DNA of 64,000 bases from Sphingobacterium arenae (GCF_014692505.1 NZ_JACNYK010000001.1:629922-693921); one strand, 5' to 3'. Counted from the stretch's first letter, positions 54,452-63,721 are shown. Notes: generated by a model not told the origin, from the sequence alone. Numbers and translations are program-made.

Positions 54452-55480
54452 TTATCCAATTGGGTTTTCTTGCAGGTACCTCTCCCAAGCCCATGCGGAT
54501 GCCATCATCTCGTCGATGCCGAGCTCGGCTTTCCAACCCAGTTGTTCAGTTGATTTCGTGACGTCTCCCCATACCCTGATGATGTCGCCATCGCGACGCG
54601 GGCCCACGACGTAGTTCAGTTTCTGTCCCGAAGCTTTTTCAAAAGCAGCAATAGCTTCCAACACCGAATAGCCGTTTCCGGTACCTACATTAAACACATC
54701 ATACTTGCCGTTGGGGTTGCCTTTTTCTAGCAGGCGAATGGCCGCAACGTGGGCTTTCGCCAAATCGACTACATGGATGTAATCGCGGATACAAGAGCCA
54801 TCAGGCGTGTCATAATCACCGCCGAAAACGGTTAACTTTTCCCGTTTGCCAATGGCGGTCTGCGTGATGAAAGGTAAGAGGTTTTGCGGAACACCAAGCG
54901 GAAGCTCACCAATTAGTGCCGAAGCATGTGCTCCGACCGGATTGAAATAGCGTAAAGCGATGGTATTATAATTTCCATAAGCGGCAGCCACTTCCTCTAA
55001 TATTTCTTCGGCAATCTGCTTGGTATTACCATAGGGAGAGGCCGCTTTCTTTACGGGGGCAGATTCTGTTACCGGCAAGGTGTCGGGTTCGCCGTACACC
55101 GTACAACTGGACGAAAAAACAAAATTGATCGGCTTGCCCTGATAGGCATTAAGGAGATTAATTAACGAGAAGAAATTGTTATGGTAATATTTTAACGGTT
55201 TTTCGACGGATTCTCCTACTGCTTTTGACGCCGCAAAATGAATAATCCCTGTAATATCTGGATTTTCTTGAACAAAAGTTTTCGTTTGCGCTTCGTCACA
55301 TAAGTCGAATTGATGGAACTCCGGTCGTACACCGATAATTTTTTCTATTTGATTTAGAATTTGAATATTTGAGTTCGATAAGTTATCGACAATAACCGGT
55401 GTGTAACCCGAGTTGTGTAATTCTACTACCGTGTGCGAACCGATGTATCCGGTCCCGCCAGTGACTAAGATTTTGCTCAT
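54452..55480 (-). CDS. galE: UDP-glucose 4-epimerase
   Basis: A 342-residue epimerase of the extended SDR family, interconverting UDP-galactose and UDP-glucose in the cytoplasm. The NAD-binding motif is VTGGTGYIGSHT (residues 6-17). The catalytic Ser is in FSSSCTVYG and the Tyr-Lys pair in SPYGNTKQ. ALRYFNPVGAH and the C-terminal segment are complete. It is a single gene convergent with DUF983. It links the galactose released by the GH36/GH97 enzymes and handled by galM to central metabolism, although it is also needed for envelope sugars. Confidence 0.96.
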   Translation of the reverse strand: MSKILVTGGTGYIGSHTVVELHNSGYTPVIVDNLSNSNIQILNQIEKIIGVRPEFHQFDLCDEAQTKTFVQENPDITGIIHFAASKAVGESVEKPLKYYHNNFFSLINLLNAYQGKPINFVFSSSCTVYGEPDTLPVTESAPVKKAASPYGNTKQIAEEILEEVAAAYGNYNTIALRYFNPVGAHASALIGELPLGVPQNLLPFITQTAIGKREKLTVFGGDYDTPDGSCIRDYIHVVDLAKAHVAAIRLLEKGNPNGKYDVFNVGTGNGYSVLEAIAAFEKASGQKLNYVVGPRRDGDIIRVWGDVTKSTEQLGWKAELGIDEMMASAWAWERYLQENPIG

Positions 55481-55521
55481 TGTTCTTGACTATAATATGT
55501 TATTTCTTTGTAGTTTAGTAT

Positions 55522-55529
55522 ATCTTTGA
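55522..55529 (+). promoter_or_regulatory. -7 promoter box for waaA
   Basis: TATCTTTG matches TAnnTTTG, about 86 bp before the waaA start codon, in the region divergent to galE. No well-spaced -33 TTTG was found. Confidence 0.4.
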
Positions 55530-55615
55530 CGAATATAAGCATATTTTTCGCTGTACTATAGTTCTGGAGGACAGCGGAGAGCAAAATAAATAAATTTATT
55601 AGATTTTTAATCAAC

Positions 55616-56863
55616 ATGCGTGTTCTATACGACATAGGAATAGTCCTTTACACAGTGCTGTTGCGCTTGGTTTCCCCCTTTCACCCAAAGGCAAGGCTGT
55701 GGGTGGAGGGACGTAAACATCTATTTGAACATATAGAACAAACGATGGAAAAGGATGCTGCGCCAATTTGGTTCCATTTTGCTTCGTTGGGTGAGTTTGA
55801 GCAGGGAAGGTCGGTTATGGAAGCTATAAGAAAAAAATATCCAGAGGAAAAGATAGTGATCACTTTTTATTCACCGTCAGGATATGAAATTCGAAAAAAT
55901 ACGCCCTTAGCAGATTACGTTTTTTATTTGCCTACGGATACAGCAGTCCATGCACGAAAATTTCTAGATATCGTACAGCCCAAGTTTGCCCTATTTACGA
56001 AATATGAATACTGGTATCATTATTTCCGCATTCTTCGAGAACGTCGTATTCCTTTATTTGTTATTTCGGCTATTTTTCGAGAAGAACAAGTGTTCTTTAA
56101 ATGGTACGGCGGATTCTTTCGTCAAATATTGAAAAACGTTAGTTTTTTCTTTGCCCAGAATAGGGACTCTGTACTGTGGTTGCGGGCCATTCGTATTAGA
56201 CAGGCTGGACTGGGGGGAGATACTCGGTTCGACAGAGTCGTGGAGTTACCTAAGCATCAGCGCAACATACCAGAAGTGGAACAGTTTCTGAATAGACATA
56301 CACAAGTCTTCGTCGCGGGAAGTACATGGACGCCTGACGAACGTATATTGGCCGAATTATTCGCCGTCCAAGAAGGTTGGAAAATGCTCATGGCACCGCA
56401 TGAAATACACGAAGCTCATTTGCAGGAGATTAAACTACTATTTCCCGATGCCTTATTTTTCTCTCGCTTTGCCAACTATACGACCACTGAAATAGAAAAG
56501 GCTTCGGTTTTGGTTATCGATAACATCGGCATGTTATCTTCGCTGTATGGTTATGGGCGAATCGCCTATATTGGTGGAGGTTTTGGTGCCGGAATCCACA
56601 ATACACTGGAGGCTGCTACATACGGTATGCCTGTTGTTTTCGGACCGAATTATGCACGTTTTCAAGAGGCAGTCGACCTGATCGGTATTGGAAGTGCCTT
56701 TCCTGTGAGAAATGCCAAAGAATTAGAGCGTATTGTATGTGCGTTATCCGATGAAGAGAAGAGAAGTATGGTGGGAGAGGCTGCACAACAGTATGTACAG
56801 GAAAAAGCAGGAGCGACACAAATTATTATGAAGTACTTGGAGACGGAGGGATTGATAGGATAA
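55616..56863 (+). CDS. waaA: 3-deoxy-D-manno-octulosonic acid (Kdo) transferase
   Basis: A 415-residue glycosyltransferase (GT30) that adds Kdo to lipid A precursors at the inner membrane. The N-terminal hydrophobic anchor (ILYTVLLRLVSPF region) is followed by the acceptor motif FHFASLGEFEQGRSVMEAIR and FYSPSGYE. The C-terminal donor domain has VAGSTWTPDE, APHEIHE, and the signature YIGGGFGAGIHNTLEAATYGMPVVFGPNY. Length is normal. It is monocistronic, closed by a clear terminator. It confirms a Gram-negative lipopolysaccharide-type envelope. Confidence 0.95.
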   Translation: MRVLYDIGIVLYTVLLRLVSPFHPKARLWVEGRKHLFEHIEQTMEKDAAPIWFHFASLGEFEQGRSVMEAIRKKYPEEKIVITFYSPSGYEIRKNTPLADYVFYLPTDTAVHARKFLDIVQPKFALFTKYEYWYHYFRILRERRIPLFVISAIFREEQVFFKWYGGFFRQILKNVSFFFAQNRDSVLWLRAIRIRQAGLGGDTRFDRVVELPKHQRNIPEVEQFLNRHTQVFVAGSTWTPDERILAELFAVQEGWKMLMAPHEIHEAHLQEIKLLFPDALFFSRFANYTTTEIEKASVLVIDNIGMLSSLYGYGRIAYIGGGFGAGIHNTLEAATYGMPVVFGPNYARFQEAVDLIGIGSAFPVRNAKELERIVCALSDEEKRSMVGEAAQQYVQEKAGATQIIMKYLETEGLIG

Positions 56864-56888
56864 ATCAGGGTGCCCTCAGCTGAAAAAG

Positions 56889-56920
56889 AAACCTACCCGC
56901 AAATGCAGGTAGGTTTTTCC
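56889..56920. terminator. Rho-independent terminator after waaA (convergent with GAPDH)
   Basis: AAACCTACC (56889-56897) pairs with GGTAGGTTT (56908-56916), 9 bp, with a short GC inner stem and a T-run that extends to 56918. The reverse strand also has an A/T-rich flank, so it may work in both directions. Confidence 0.85.
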
Positions 56921-56960
56921 GTCCAATAAGACGATACTAATAGATGAAAATTGAAAGCAC

Positions 56961-58412
56961 TTAGTAATAGCTATATTGTCTGACGCCTGCTTGGTGTCGT
57001 GCCAACCGCATAACCTGGTTTACATAGCCATATTCATTGTCGTACCAGACATAGATAACTATATTTTTACCGTTAGAAGATACAATAGTGGCCGGCGCAT
57101 CGACCACCGCGGCTGCGGTGGTGCCAATCACGTCCACCGATACTAAATCTGGATTGTTCTCATATTTGATCTGTTCGACCAGCGATCCCTTTAAGGCGGC
57201 GTTGAGCAGAATATCATGTATGCCGTTGACGGTACAAGGTTGCTCTACTTCCAACTGCAAGATCGCGAGCGAACCATTTGGGATCGGTACACGAACAGCA
57301 TTAGAGGTGATTTTACCTGCAAGTGAAGGTAATACCTTCGATACCGCCACACCTGCTCCGGTTTCGGTAATCACCATATTTAAAGCGGCGGCACGTCCTC
57401 TTCGGTATTTTTTATGGATATTGTCCACGAGGTTTTGATCGTTCGTGTAAGCATGTACCGTTTCGATGTGGCCGCTGGCTATACCCAGCTCTTTGTCAAT
57501 AACAGCCAAAACAGGCGTAATGGCATTGGTGGTACAGGAAGCTGCGGAACATAGCGTGGTTTCACTAGGGGAGATGCTATTTTCATTAAGGCCATAGACT
57601 ATATTGGGCACACCTTTGCCCGGAGCAGTCAGCAGCACTTGGGCAACGCCCTTAGCCTTTAAATGACGTGCCAACTCCTGTTGTTCGCGGTAGGCTCCTG
57701 TATTGTCTATAACAAGTGCGTTTTGGATAGCGTAGACCGAATAGTCTATATCTTCCGGTGCGCCTGCGGACAGCATATACACGGTAATACCATTAATAAC
57801 AAGCGCTTTCTTTTCATTGTCAATATCTACGGTTCCGTCGAAATTACCGTGTATGGAATCCCGCTTTAACAAATTTGCACGTTTCGTTAAACTAGCCCCA
57901 TCGATTTCCTCCCGTACGACAATCGCGCGGAGCCGTAGCTGTTTCCCATCGCCGGTGGTGTTTATTAATTCTCTTGCCAATAATCGTCCGATACGTCCAA
58001 AGCCATATAATATCACGTCCTTGGCCTGGAACGCCTCATGTCGTATAACAGAAGCTAATCGCTTGCGCACAAATAAATAGAGGGGGTCTCCACCATTTTG
58101 TTGACGACTAAAATCCAACGTCAGTGTTCCGATATCAATTCGGGAAGGCGGCAACTCCATTTCTTGTATCGCTTCTGCCACTTCCAATATGTTGGATATG
58201 CAAAGCGTTGTTGTACCTATTAAATTTGACGCGTGTTTGTGGATGTGAAGCAGAGACCCGGGCCGCTGATGTAAAATCTGATTTCGAAAGAGAACCAGTT
58301 CAACACCCTGGTTAATCCATAGATTGCTGACAATTTTAATGAGGCGGGCAGCCGCATTTTGCTGTTGTTGATAACTTTTGATTTCCTGTTCAAAAGCAAC
58401 TGTTGGTACCAT
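56961..58412 (-). CDS. Glyceraldehyde-3-phosphate dehydrogenase, long form
   Basis: A 483-residue phosphorylating GAPDH. About 125 extra residues precede the usual core and contain no signal peptide. The core begins with the NAD-binding motif ILYGFGRIGR. It has the active-site ASCTTN with the catalytic Cys, the catalytic His in ETVHAYTNDQ, RRGRAAALNMVITETGAG, and WYDNEYGY at the C-terminus. Long-form GAPDHs of about 480 residues are known in Bacteroidota and may favour one direction of the glycolysis/gluconeogenesis step; which one cannot be told here. It is a single gene with its own promoter box. Confidence 0.92.
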   Translation of the reverse strand: MVPTVAFEQEIKSYQQQQNAAARLIKIVSNLWINQGVELVLFRNQILHQRPGSLLHIHKHASNLIGTTTLCISNILEVAEAIQEMELPPSRIDIGTLTLDFSRQQNGGDPLYLFVRKRLASVIRHEAFQAKDVILYGFGRIGRLLARELINTTGDGKQLRLRAIVVREEIDGASLTKRANLLKRDSIHGNFDGTVDIDNEKKALVINGITVYMLSAGAPEDIDYSVYAIQNALVIDNTGAYREQQELARHLKAKGVAQVLLTAPGKGVPNIVYGLNENSISPSETTLCSAASCTTNAITPVLAVIDKELGIASGHIETVHAYTNDQNLVDNIHKKYRRGRAAALNMVITETGAGVAVSKVLPSLAGKITSNAVRVPIPNGSLAILQLEVEQPCTVNGIHDILLNAALKGSLVEQIKYENNPDLVSVDVIGTTAAAVVDAPATIVSSNGKNIVIYVWYDNEYGYVNQVMRLARHQAGVRQYSYY

Positions 58413-58438
58413 AATTTTTGTTATAGATGATTACAGTA

Positions 58439-58446
58439 CAAACATA
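58439..58446 (-). promoter_or_regulatory. -7 promoter box for the long GAPDH gene
   Basis: On the minus strand TATGTTTG matches TAnnTTTG, 26 nt before the start codon, in a very A/T-rich 176-bp spacer. The -33 element is weak. Confidence 0.45.
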
Positions 58447-58588
58447 TTAAATGTTGAATATGAAAAGGGTGAAATTTAAAAAATGATAAAATATGGATAA
58501 AATAGGTTTATGTTTTTGATGAAATGCTAAAAAAATAATCAAAAAACGGTTATTTGATAATGATTTCTCATTTTGCAAATGGCGTTAT

Positions 58589-59716
58589 TTAGGGGATGAG
58601 AAAAAGTTCCGACGCGATGTAATCCGCCAGGAGTTTTCCTTTCATCGTCAGGATAAGGTAGCGCTCACCGATTAACTCCACTTCTTGCTTTGTTATAAAA
58701 GGTTGCGTATTCAAAACGAGATGTTGCTCGGTATCTGCACCAAATTCTCGCAATATTTTCTCCAGATCAACGCCCCACATCGTTCGCAAAGAGGTCATGA
58801 TATACTCATTAAATTGATCTTCGCGGGATAAGTTTTCTATTTCATATGCGAATTGTTCTGTTGTTATACCGTCGATATAGCGTGCATTGTTGGCGATGTT
58901 CCAACTTCTCGATTTCCCGTTAAACGAATGTGCCGACGGGCCAATGCCAAGATAATGCTTACCTTGCCAATATGCCGTATTGTGTTTGGCGTATTGGCCG
59001 TTTTTGGCAAAGTTCGATATTTCATAGTGCTCAAATCCATTTTGGGTTAAGACATCAAAAAGCATCTGCATCTGTTCCGCACTTTGTGCTTCTTGCATGG
59101 GAGGTGTTTTTCCGCTGCCGATGAAGTGTGCAAGTGCCGTCTTCTGCTCTACGGTCATCGCGTAGGAAGAAATATGTGGAACATCAAATGCGATCAGTTT
59201 CTCCATGTTGGATTTCCATTTGGTGTCTGTTAACAAGGGGTAGCCATAGATCAGATCGGCCGTTATGTTTTCGAAACCGGCATCCTGTACTCGTTTAATC
59301 GAAGACTCCCCCTCTAAGGCGTTGTGTGCCCTATTCATCCAACGTAAATCTTCTTCGTAGAACGATTGTATACCGATGCTAAATCGGTTGATGGGGGTAT
59401 GTCTCAGGGCTTGTACCTTGGCATTGTCTAGGTCGTCGGGGTTTGCTTCTAGTGTGATTTCAGCATCACTGGCGATCTCGAAGTGTGCAGCAACCTGCCC
59501 GATCAGTTGTTCGATTTCTCCAGCCGTCAGCAACGAAGGGGTTCCCCCACCGAAATAAATGGAGGTAATCGCTTTATCCGCTAGATAGTTTGCACGTAAT
59601 GTTACCTCCTTTTGCAAGGCTTGTAACAACTCCTCCTTATACTTTAGTGAAGTGCTGAAGTGGAAGTCGCAGTAATGGCAGGCTTGTTTACAGAAAGGGA
59701 TATGGAAGTAAATCAT
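58589..59716 (-). CDS. hemW: HemW-type radical SAM heme chaperone
   Basis: A 375-residue radical SAM protein formerly called oxygen-independent coproporphyrinogen III oxidase-like. The [4Fe-4S] motif is at residues 9-16 (CKQACHYC, C-x3-C-x2-C), followed by DFHF. YFGGGTPSLL and EANPDD are the SAM-binding parts, and the HemW C-terminal domain is present (EYIMTSLRTMWGVD). The methionine-aromatic N-terminus MIYFHIPFC is typical. It should insert heme into respiratory enzymes. It lies 4 bp after the M1 peptidase gene, so it belongs to that operon. Confidence 0.93.
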   Translation of the reverse strand: MIYFHIPFCKQACHYCDFHFSTSLKYKEELLQALQKEVTLRANYLADKAITSIYFGGGTPSLLTAGEIEQLIGQVAAHFEIASDAEITLEANPDDLDNAKVQALRHTPINRFSIGIQSFYEEDLRWMNRAHNALEGESSIKRVQDAGFENITADLIYGYPLLTDTKWKSNMEKLIAFDVPHISSYAMTVEQKTALAHFIGSGKTPPMQEAQSAEQMQMLFDVLTQNGFEHYEISNFAKNGQYAKHNTAYWQGKHYLGIGPSAHSFNGKSRSWNIANNARYIDGITTEQFAYEIENLSREDQFNEYIMTSLRTMWGVDLEKILREFGADTEQHLVLNTQPFITKQEVELIGERYLILTMKGKLLADYIASELFLIP

Positions 59717-59720
59717 ATGA

Positions 59721-61583
59721 CTATTTCACCCAATTATTATCCGCCGATTCTATATCCGCTAACCGCAAGGATGGGTCTATCTGGACCTTAACAGGCTTCT
59801 TATTTGTGGGTAAGGTATAGCTCGGTTTTGTCCAGAACCAATCTTCCGATATCGTGCGTGGCACACCGTTATACATAGAAAAGGATTCGGCAGGTTTTTC
59901 ACCACGCATTTCCCGTAGTGGGATGTAGAAGAGTTCTTTGGTGCCGTCTTCGTATTCTACCAGCAGATCGATCGGCATAGCGAGGTTCGACTTATTCCGT
60001 AAAGTAATTTCGTTATCGGCGACGCGCTCGATAGCATAGTCAATGGTGCGTGTCGTGTTTACAAATAGATTGAAGTACCATTTTAAATTGATGCCAGATA
60101 CCTCTTCAGCCACCCGCTTAAAGTCATTGGGAGTGGGGTGCTTAAATTTCCATAGCTCGTAAAATTTGAGAAAGGTTTTATCTAAGTTCTGCTGACCAAT
60201 AATATAGCCCAACTGTTGTGCAAAAACTTGTCCTTTGTTATAAGCCTGTTGGCTATAGCCATAATTGGTGTCGTAATAATCCGCCAGTAAGCTCATGGGC
60301 TCTTCCTTCCCAGATAAAGCCAGTTTGTAGTAAGCCCGATAAGCACCAATGACGGGATTGGTGTCTAATTGACCTCTTTTTTCGAACAAACTCTGGAAGC
60401 CTAACTCCTCTATATAACTGGTAAACCCTTCGTCAAACCATTCATCTACCGTTTCATTGATTCCGAACAAATGTTGATACCAAGAGTGAGCAGCTTCATG
60501 GAAAATAACACCGACCAAGCTTTGAATATCACGACCGCCAGTCACGAGGGTTGCGGTACCGTATTCCATACCACCATCGCCTCCCTGAACGATCGTGTAG
60601 GTGGGCCAAGGATAAGCCCCAAAACGTTCGGCACAAAAATCAAAGAATTCCGCAGCGAGTCGCTGGGCGGTTTTCCAATTTTCTTTCACCTGTTTGTTCG
60701 TCGGTAAATACACGGTGTATACCGATACCCCTCCCGTGCTTTTGGTCGAATCGACAACAAACTTGGGATCAGCTGCCCAGGCAAAATCATGGATGTTTTC
60801 CGCTTTGAAATGCCAGCTCGCTTTCCCGTTAGACGAAACTACCCGGGCTTTTTTGTTATATCCTTTCACTTCTGTTGGATTTTGCAATACACCCGAACTC
60901 CCTACGACGTAATCTTTGTGAAGGTGTAGGGTTACATCAAAATTGCCAAAAGGAGCCACAAACTCACGAGCGACATATTCATCCAAGTGCCAGCCAAACT
61001 CATCGAAATGTGCCATTTTAGGATACCATTGTGTCATGGATAAAGCTACGCCTTCTTTCGAATTTCTGCCGCTGCGGCGTATCTGTTCCGGCACCTGCGC
61101 TTCCCAGTTCATATCGAAGGTGACTGTTTCTCCACTTTGTATGCCCGCTGGCAAGACCACTTCCAGTATAGTGCCGTCTTCTTTAAAAGTAGTTGGCTGT
61201 CCGTTCATGGTGAGCGATTGTATACGCTGATAGCCGATTTGTTCTGGTGTCAATGTGGCGATTCGACTTTGGATTTTCGGATTTTCTGTTGTGCCTAAAT
61301 TGGACGTCATCCGCGGATCCGGATCGGCAATGTGGGCTAATCGATAGTCCATCATGCTTCCCGGTTGGAATGCATTGAAATATAAATGGAAGTATACCTT
61401 TCCCAGGGTTTGATTGGAATTGTTGGTGTATTTTAATGCCATTTTCCCTTGATACTGATATTTTTTTTCATCGACATCAATATTCATTTTGTAATCGACA
61501 GCTTGTTGCCAGTATCCCGCGCGTTGGGCAAACAAGAGTGTATGAAAAAGCATTAAAAAAAGTAAAAGCAATTTTGTCTTCAT
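59721..61583 (-). CDS. Secreted M1 family zinc metallopeptidase
   Basis: A 620-residue aminopeptidase-type enzyme. The ATG at 61583 begins a signal peptide (MKTKLLLLFLMLFHTLLFAQ); a start 33 bp upstream is unlikely. The N-terminal beta saddle is followed by the substrate motif GGDGGMEYGTATL (a GxMEN variant), the zinc site VIFHEAAHSWYQHLFG and the third ligand Glu in WFDEGFTSYIEE. It should remove N-terminal residues from peptides in the periplasm or outside. It lies between a small membrane protein gene and hemW in a leftward operon. Confidence 0.94.
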   Translation of the reverse strand: MKTKLLLLFLMLFHTLLFAQRAGYWQQAVDYKMNIDVDEKKYQYQGKMALKYTNNSNQTLGKVYFHLYFNAFQPGSMMDYRLAHIADPDPRMTSNLGTTENPKIQSRIATLTPEQIGYQRIQSLTMNGQPTTFKEDGTILEVVLPAGIQSGETVTFDMNWEAQVPEQIRRSGRNSKEGVALSMTQWYPKMAHFDEFGWHLDEYVAREFVAPFGNFDVTLHLHKDYVVGSSGVLQNPTEVKGYNKKARVVSSNGKASWHFKAENIHDFAWAADPKFVVDSTKSTGGVSVYTVYLPTNKQVKENWKTAQRLAAEFFDFCAERFGAYPWPTYTIVQGGDGGMEYGTATLVTGGRDIQSLVGVIFHEAAHSWYQHLFGINETVDEWFDEGFTSYIEELGFQSLFEKRGQLDTNPVIGAYRAYYKLALSGKEEPMSLLADYYDTNYGYSQQAYNKGQVFAQQLGYIIGQQNLDKTFLKFYELWKFKHPTPNDFKRVAEEVSGINLKWYFNLFVNTTRTIDYAIERVADNEITLRNKSNLAMPIDLLVEYEDGTKELFYIPLREMRGEKPAESFSMYNGVPRTISEDWFWTKPSYTLPTNKKPVKVQIDPSLRLADIESADNNWVK

Positions 61584-61633
61584 ATCATTTATCGTTCGTT
61601 TCTCGTAACTCATCACTATAGCGCATCATTCTA

Positions 61634-62074
61634 TTACATATAATAATATTCGACGCCTTCTTGCCGTATCGCGTGGACAAGTGCATCGAGGTCATCTGCT
61701 TTTTGAAATAACTTATTACGCCAGTATCTTTTTGGTGTTGTACCTTTCTTATAAAAAAACATAATAAGGTTGCCACCAGATCGAGGTACGTTACGTAAAT
61801 ACTTAATTTCGTTTATAGAGAAAGAATCCTCTTGTTGGTTCTTAAAACGTATCACGATATGTCCTTCTTGTATAGACCATATCGAGTCGTTTTTACTCCA
61901 TCTGATACTGCAAAAAATCAATAACGGTAGGCTTACCAGTACCACAAGAATCTTGGCGATCTCGGATATAGGAAGCCGCGAGGCGATAAGCGTCACTAGA
62001 CAGACTCCTGCCAGAAGAAGTAACATATATCGTCCGCGATGTAGTGTTGCTATATGAAAAGACTTGTTGGCCAT
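61634..62074 (-). CDS. Small two-helix membrane protein of unknown function
   Basis: A 146-residue protein if started at the ATG at 62074 (MANKSFHIATLHRG). A longer frame from 62128 runs through the terminator hairpin of the WG-repeat gene, so its first 18 residues are probably not translated. Two adjacent membrane helices lie at about residues 15-33 (YMLLLLAGVCLVTLIA) and 40-60 (AKILVVLVSLPLLIFCSI). A soluble tail with a PH-like feel follows (DSIWSIQEGHIVIRFKNQQEDSFSINEIKYLRN). I do not recognise a named family. It precedes the M1 peptidase gene by 50 bp. Confidence 0.72.
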   Translation of the reverse strand: MANKSFHIATLHRGRYMLLLLAGVCLVTLIASRLPISEIAKILVVLVSLPLLIFCSIRWSKNDSIWSIQEGHIVIRFKNQQEDSFSINEIKYLRNVPRSGGNLIMFFYKKGTTPKRYWRNKLFQKADDLDALVHAIRQEGVEYYYM

Positions 62075-62078
62075 GCCC

Positions 62079-62114
62079 CAAAAATAAGAAAGAGCAGCCA
62101 TATAGCCGCTCTTT
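62079..62114 (-). terminator. Rho-independent terminator after the WG-repeat gene
   Basis: On the minus strand AAAGAGCGGC pairs with GCTGCTCTTT (62089-62098 and 62105-62114) with one mismatch, followed by CTTATTTTT. It is 28 bp past the WG-repeat stop and decides that the next gene starts at 62074. Confidence 0.75.
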
Positions 62115-62142
62115 TGATTAAATATCATGCGTTATCTGCGCA

Positions 62143-63606
62143 TTATTTCCCCTCCTCAGGCTGTACATATTCCCCTTTCGTGTTGATATACAATGCATCT
62201 TCACCTTCGGTTTCATTTACCGCAGCTATTCCGTCATAAAATGGTGTAGCATAGTCATATTTAAAAGGTATAACTGTTTTCCCATCTTTCGTGATGTAAC
62301 CATATTTGTCCCCTTGAAGGGCTACTACAAGGTTATCCTCATTTGCCAATAGTAAGTATGCGTATCCTGCTGTCGTCTTTTGCTGTGATCGTATATCCAC
62401 CACGTAATACTGCTCATTTTCGATGATGATGATATGGTCTTCATCATAATCCATAATGGTCTCGAAGACAGGGGGCAAAACAATATGGCCATCTAGATTT
62501 ACGAGACCCGTTTTCCCATCTTGGAAAAAAGATGCGTGCCCCTTCGCAAAGAAGGAAATATGGTCATATTGAGCGGGGATAATTACGTGTTGATGGTAAT
62601 CCATCACCCCCGTTTTTCCATCTATGGAGAAGAAGATAATTTCCAGTTCGGGATCTTGGGCGAGATACTCCCATTCGCAAGAGATAATTTCCCGGCCATC
62701 CGTGTCAATAATACCATATTGAAATTCGGTGTTTGTGACAACGGCATGTGTTCCAATAAATTCATTGATAGAACCGTATCGTGGCGTCACGATGACCTGT
62801 TGGTTGCTGTCCCGGATACCAATGAGATGGCTTGTTGAATCCTGAAACGCATATAAATCGTGACCTAGCGGCATATCGAAGAAGCTAAGAGCATAAATAT
62901 CTTCTTGTAAGGAGTAGTTTTCGGGAATTTCGAAGAGTGTCGGGTCAAAATCTATTTCATTAACGGTGCTGGCTTCTATGCCGATTCCAAATGCGCCGAT
63001 ATACAGTGCTGCACCGGGGATATCTTTGAGATAGGCATATTCACCCCAATATACGGAAGGAAGGTTTTCATTATACCAAATCTCCAGTTTAGCGTCTTGG
63101 GTGAGCGATGGATCAAACTCTTCTGATTCGAATTCTAGAACGGCCAGCTTGCACGGTAGGCCGGCGATGGTCTTGCTGGTATCGGCTACGAGACGTATCG
63201 GGAAATCGGCCGTATTTGTGACGAGAATGTCTTCTCCGGTGTCGTGGACATTTATCTTATCTGTCGCGTCGGCTGTTTTGGTGTATGCCTGTACAGACGG
63301 ATGGAGCATATAGGAATGACCGGAGTTGCGATCGGTAATCTGGATTTGATTGTTTTGCATAATACCCTGTGTCTCTACACGGATAAAATCGCGATTTACC
63401 CAAGCCTGCACTTGCGGTGTATCATCTTCGGAAAATGCCGCCGCCAAAGCTGCTAATAATGCCATAGAACCGTCTTCTGCTGTGTCGGTTTGTGCAGACG
63501 TTTCTGAAGAAAGTGCGAGCTTGTAGTCAATTTTAAAAAGTTTCTCCTGTGAAGAAACCGTGGAAAGGAAAAGACTCAACAACAGAGCCAATAAACTTCG
63601 GTACAT
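62143..63606 (-). CDS. WG-repeat protein with GLPGLI-like N-terminal domain
   Basis: A 487-residue exported protein with signal peptide MYRSLLALLLSLFLSTVSSQ. The N-terminal region (about residues 20-235) looks like a GLPGLI/DUF4412-type beta domain: IAGLPCKLAVLE, then LEIWYNENLPSVYWG and LKDIPGAALYIG. The C-terminal half (about 265-480) is a chain of WG (KWG-type) repeats: LIGIRDSNQQVIVTPRYGSI, YGIIDTDGREIISCEWEYL, TGVMDYHQHVIIPAQYDHI, TGLVNLDGHIVLPPVFETI and YGYITKDGKTVIPFKYDYA. Function is unknown; a structural or binding role in the periplasm is likely. It has a strong own promoter. Confidence 0.83.
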   Translation of the reverse strand: MYRSLLALLLSLFLSTVSSQEKLFKIDYKLALSSETSAQTDTAEDGSMALLAALAAAFSEDDTPQVQAWVNRDFIRVETQGIMQNNQIQITDRNSGHSYMLHPSVQAYTKTADATDKINVHDTGEDILVTNTADFPIRLVADTSKTIAGLPCKLAVLEFESEEFDPSLTQDAKLEIWYNENLPSVYWGEYAYLKDIPGAALYIGAFGIGIEASTVNEIDFDPTLFEIPENYSLQEDIYALSFFDMPLGHDLYAFQDSTSHLIGIRDSNQQVIVTPRYGSINEFIGTHAVVTNTEFQYGIIDTDGREIISCEWEYLAQDPELEIIFFSIDGKTGVMDYHQHVIIPAQYDHISFFAKGHASFFQDGKTGLVNLDGHIVLPPVFETIMDYDEDHIIIIENEQYYVVDIRSQQKTTAGYAYLLLANEDNLVVALQGDKYGYITKDGKTVIPFKYDYATPFYDGIAAVNETEGEDALYINTKGEYVQPEEGK

Positions 63607-63627
63607 AGATGTGTTTTAATTAGGGCG

Positions 63628-63659
63628 CAAATTTAGAAAACCATCATGGTTTTTTCAAA
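63628..63659 (-). promoter_or_regulatory. Consensus promoter of the WG-repeat gene with palindromic spacer
   Basis: On the minus strand TTTG (63656-63659), a 20-bp spacer and TAAATTTG (63628-63635) match the Bacteroidota consensus exactly. The spacer holds a perfect inverted repeat, AAAACCAT-C-ATGGTTTT (63637-63653), a candidate operator. The start codon lies 22 bp downstream. Confidence 0.7.
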
Positions 63660-63695
63660 CCAATTTATTTGGCTGAAAAAAACTGCAAAACTTTC

Positions 63696-63703
63696 TACCT
63701 TTG
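63696..63703 (+). promoter_or_regulatory. -7 promoter box for pepT
   Basis: TACCTTTG matches TAnnTTTG; a TTTG at 63668-63671 is 24 bp upstream, slightly far. If used, the transcript would begin near 63710 and include the whole hairpin module at 63722-63835 in its 5' UTR. Confidence 0.45.
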
Positions 63704-63721
63704 GACGATAATTACAGGTTT

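Noticed and set aside
62075..62128. Longer form of the small membrane protein starting at 62128
   Set aside because: The extra 18 codons run through a terminator hairpin with T-run that belongs to the WG-repeat gene.
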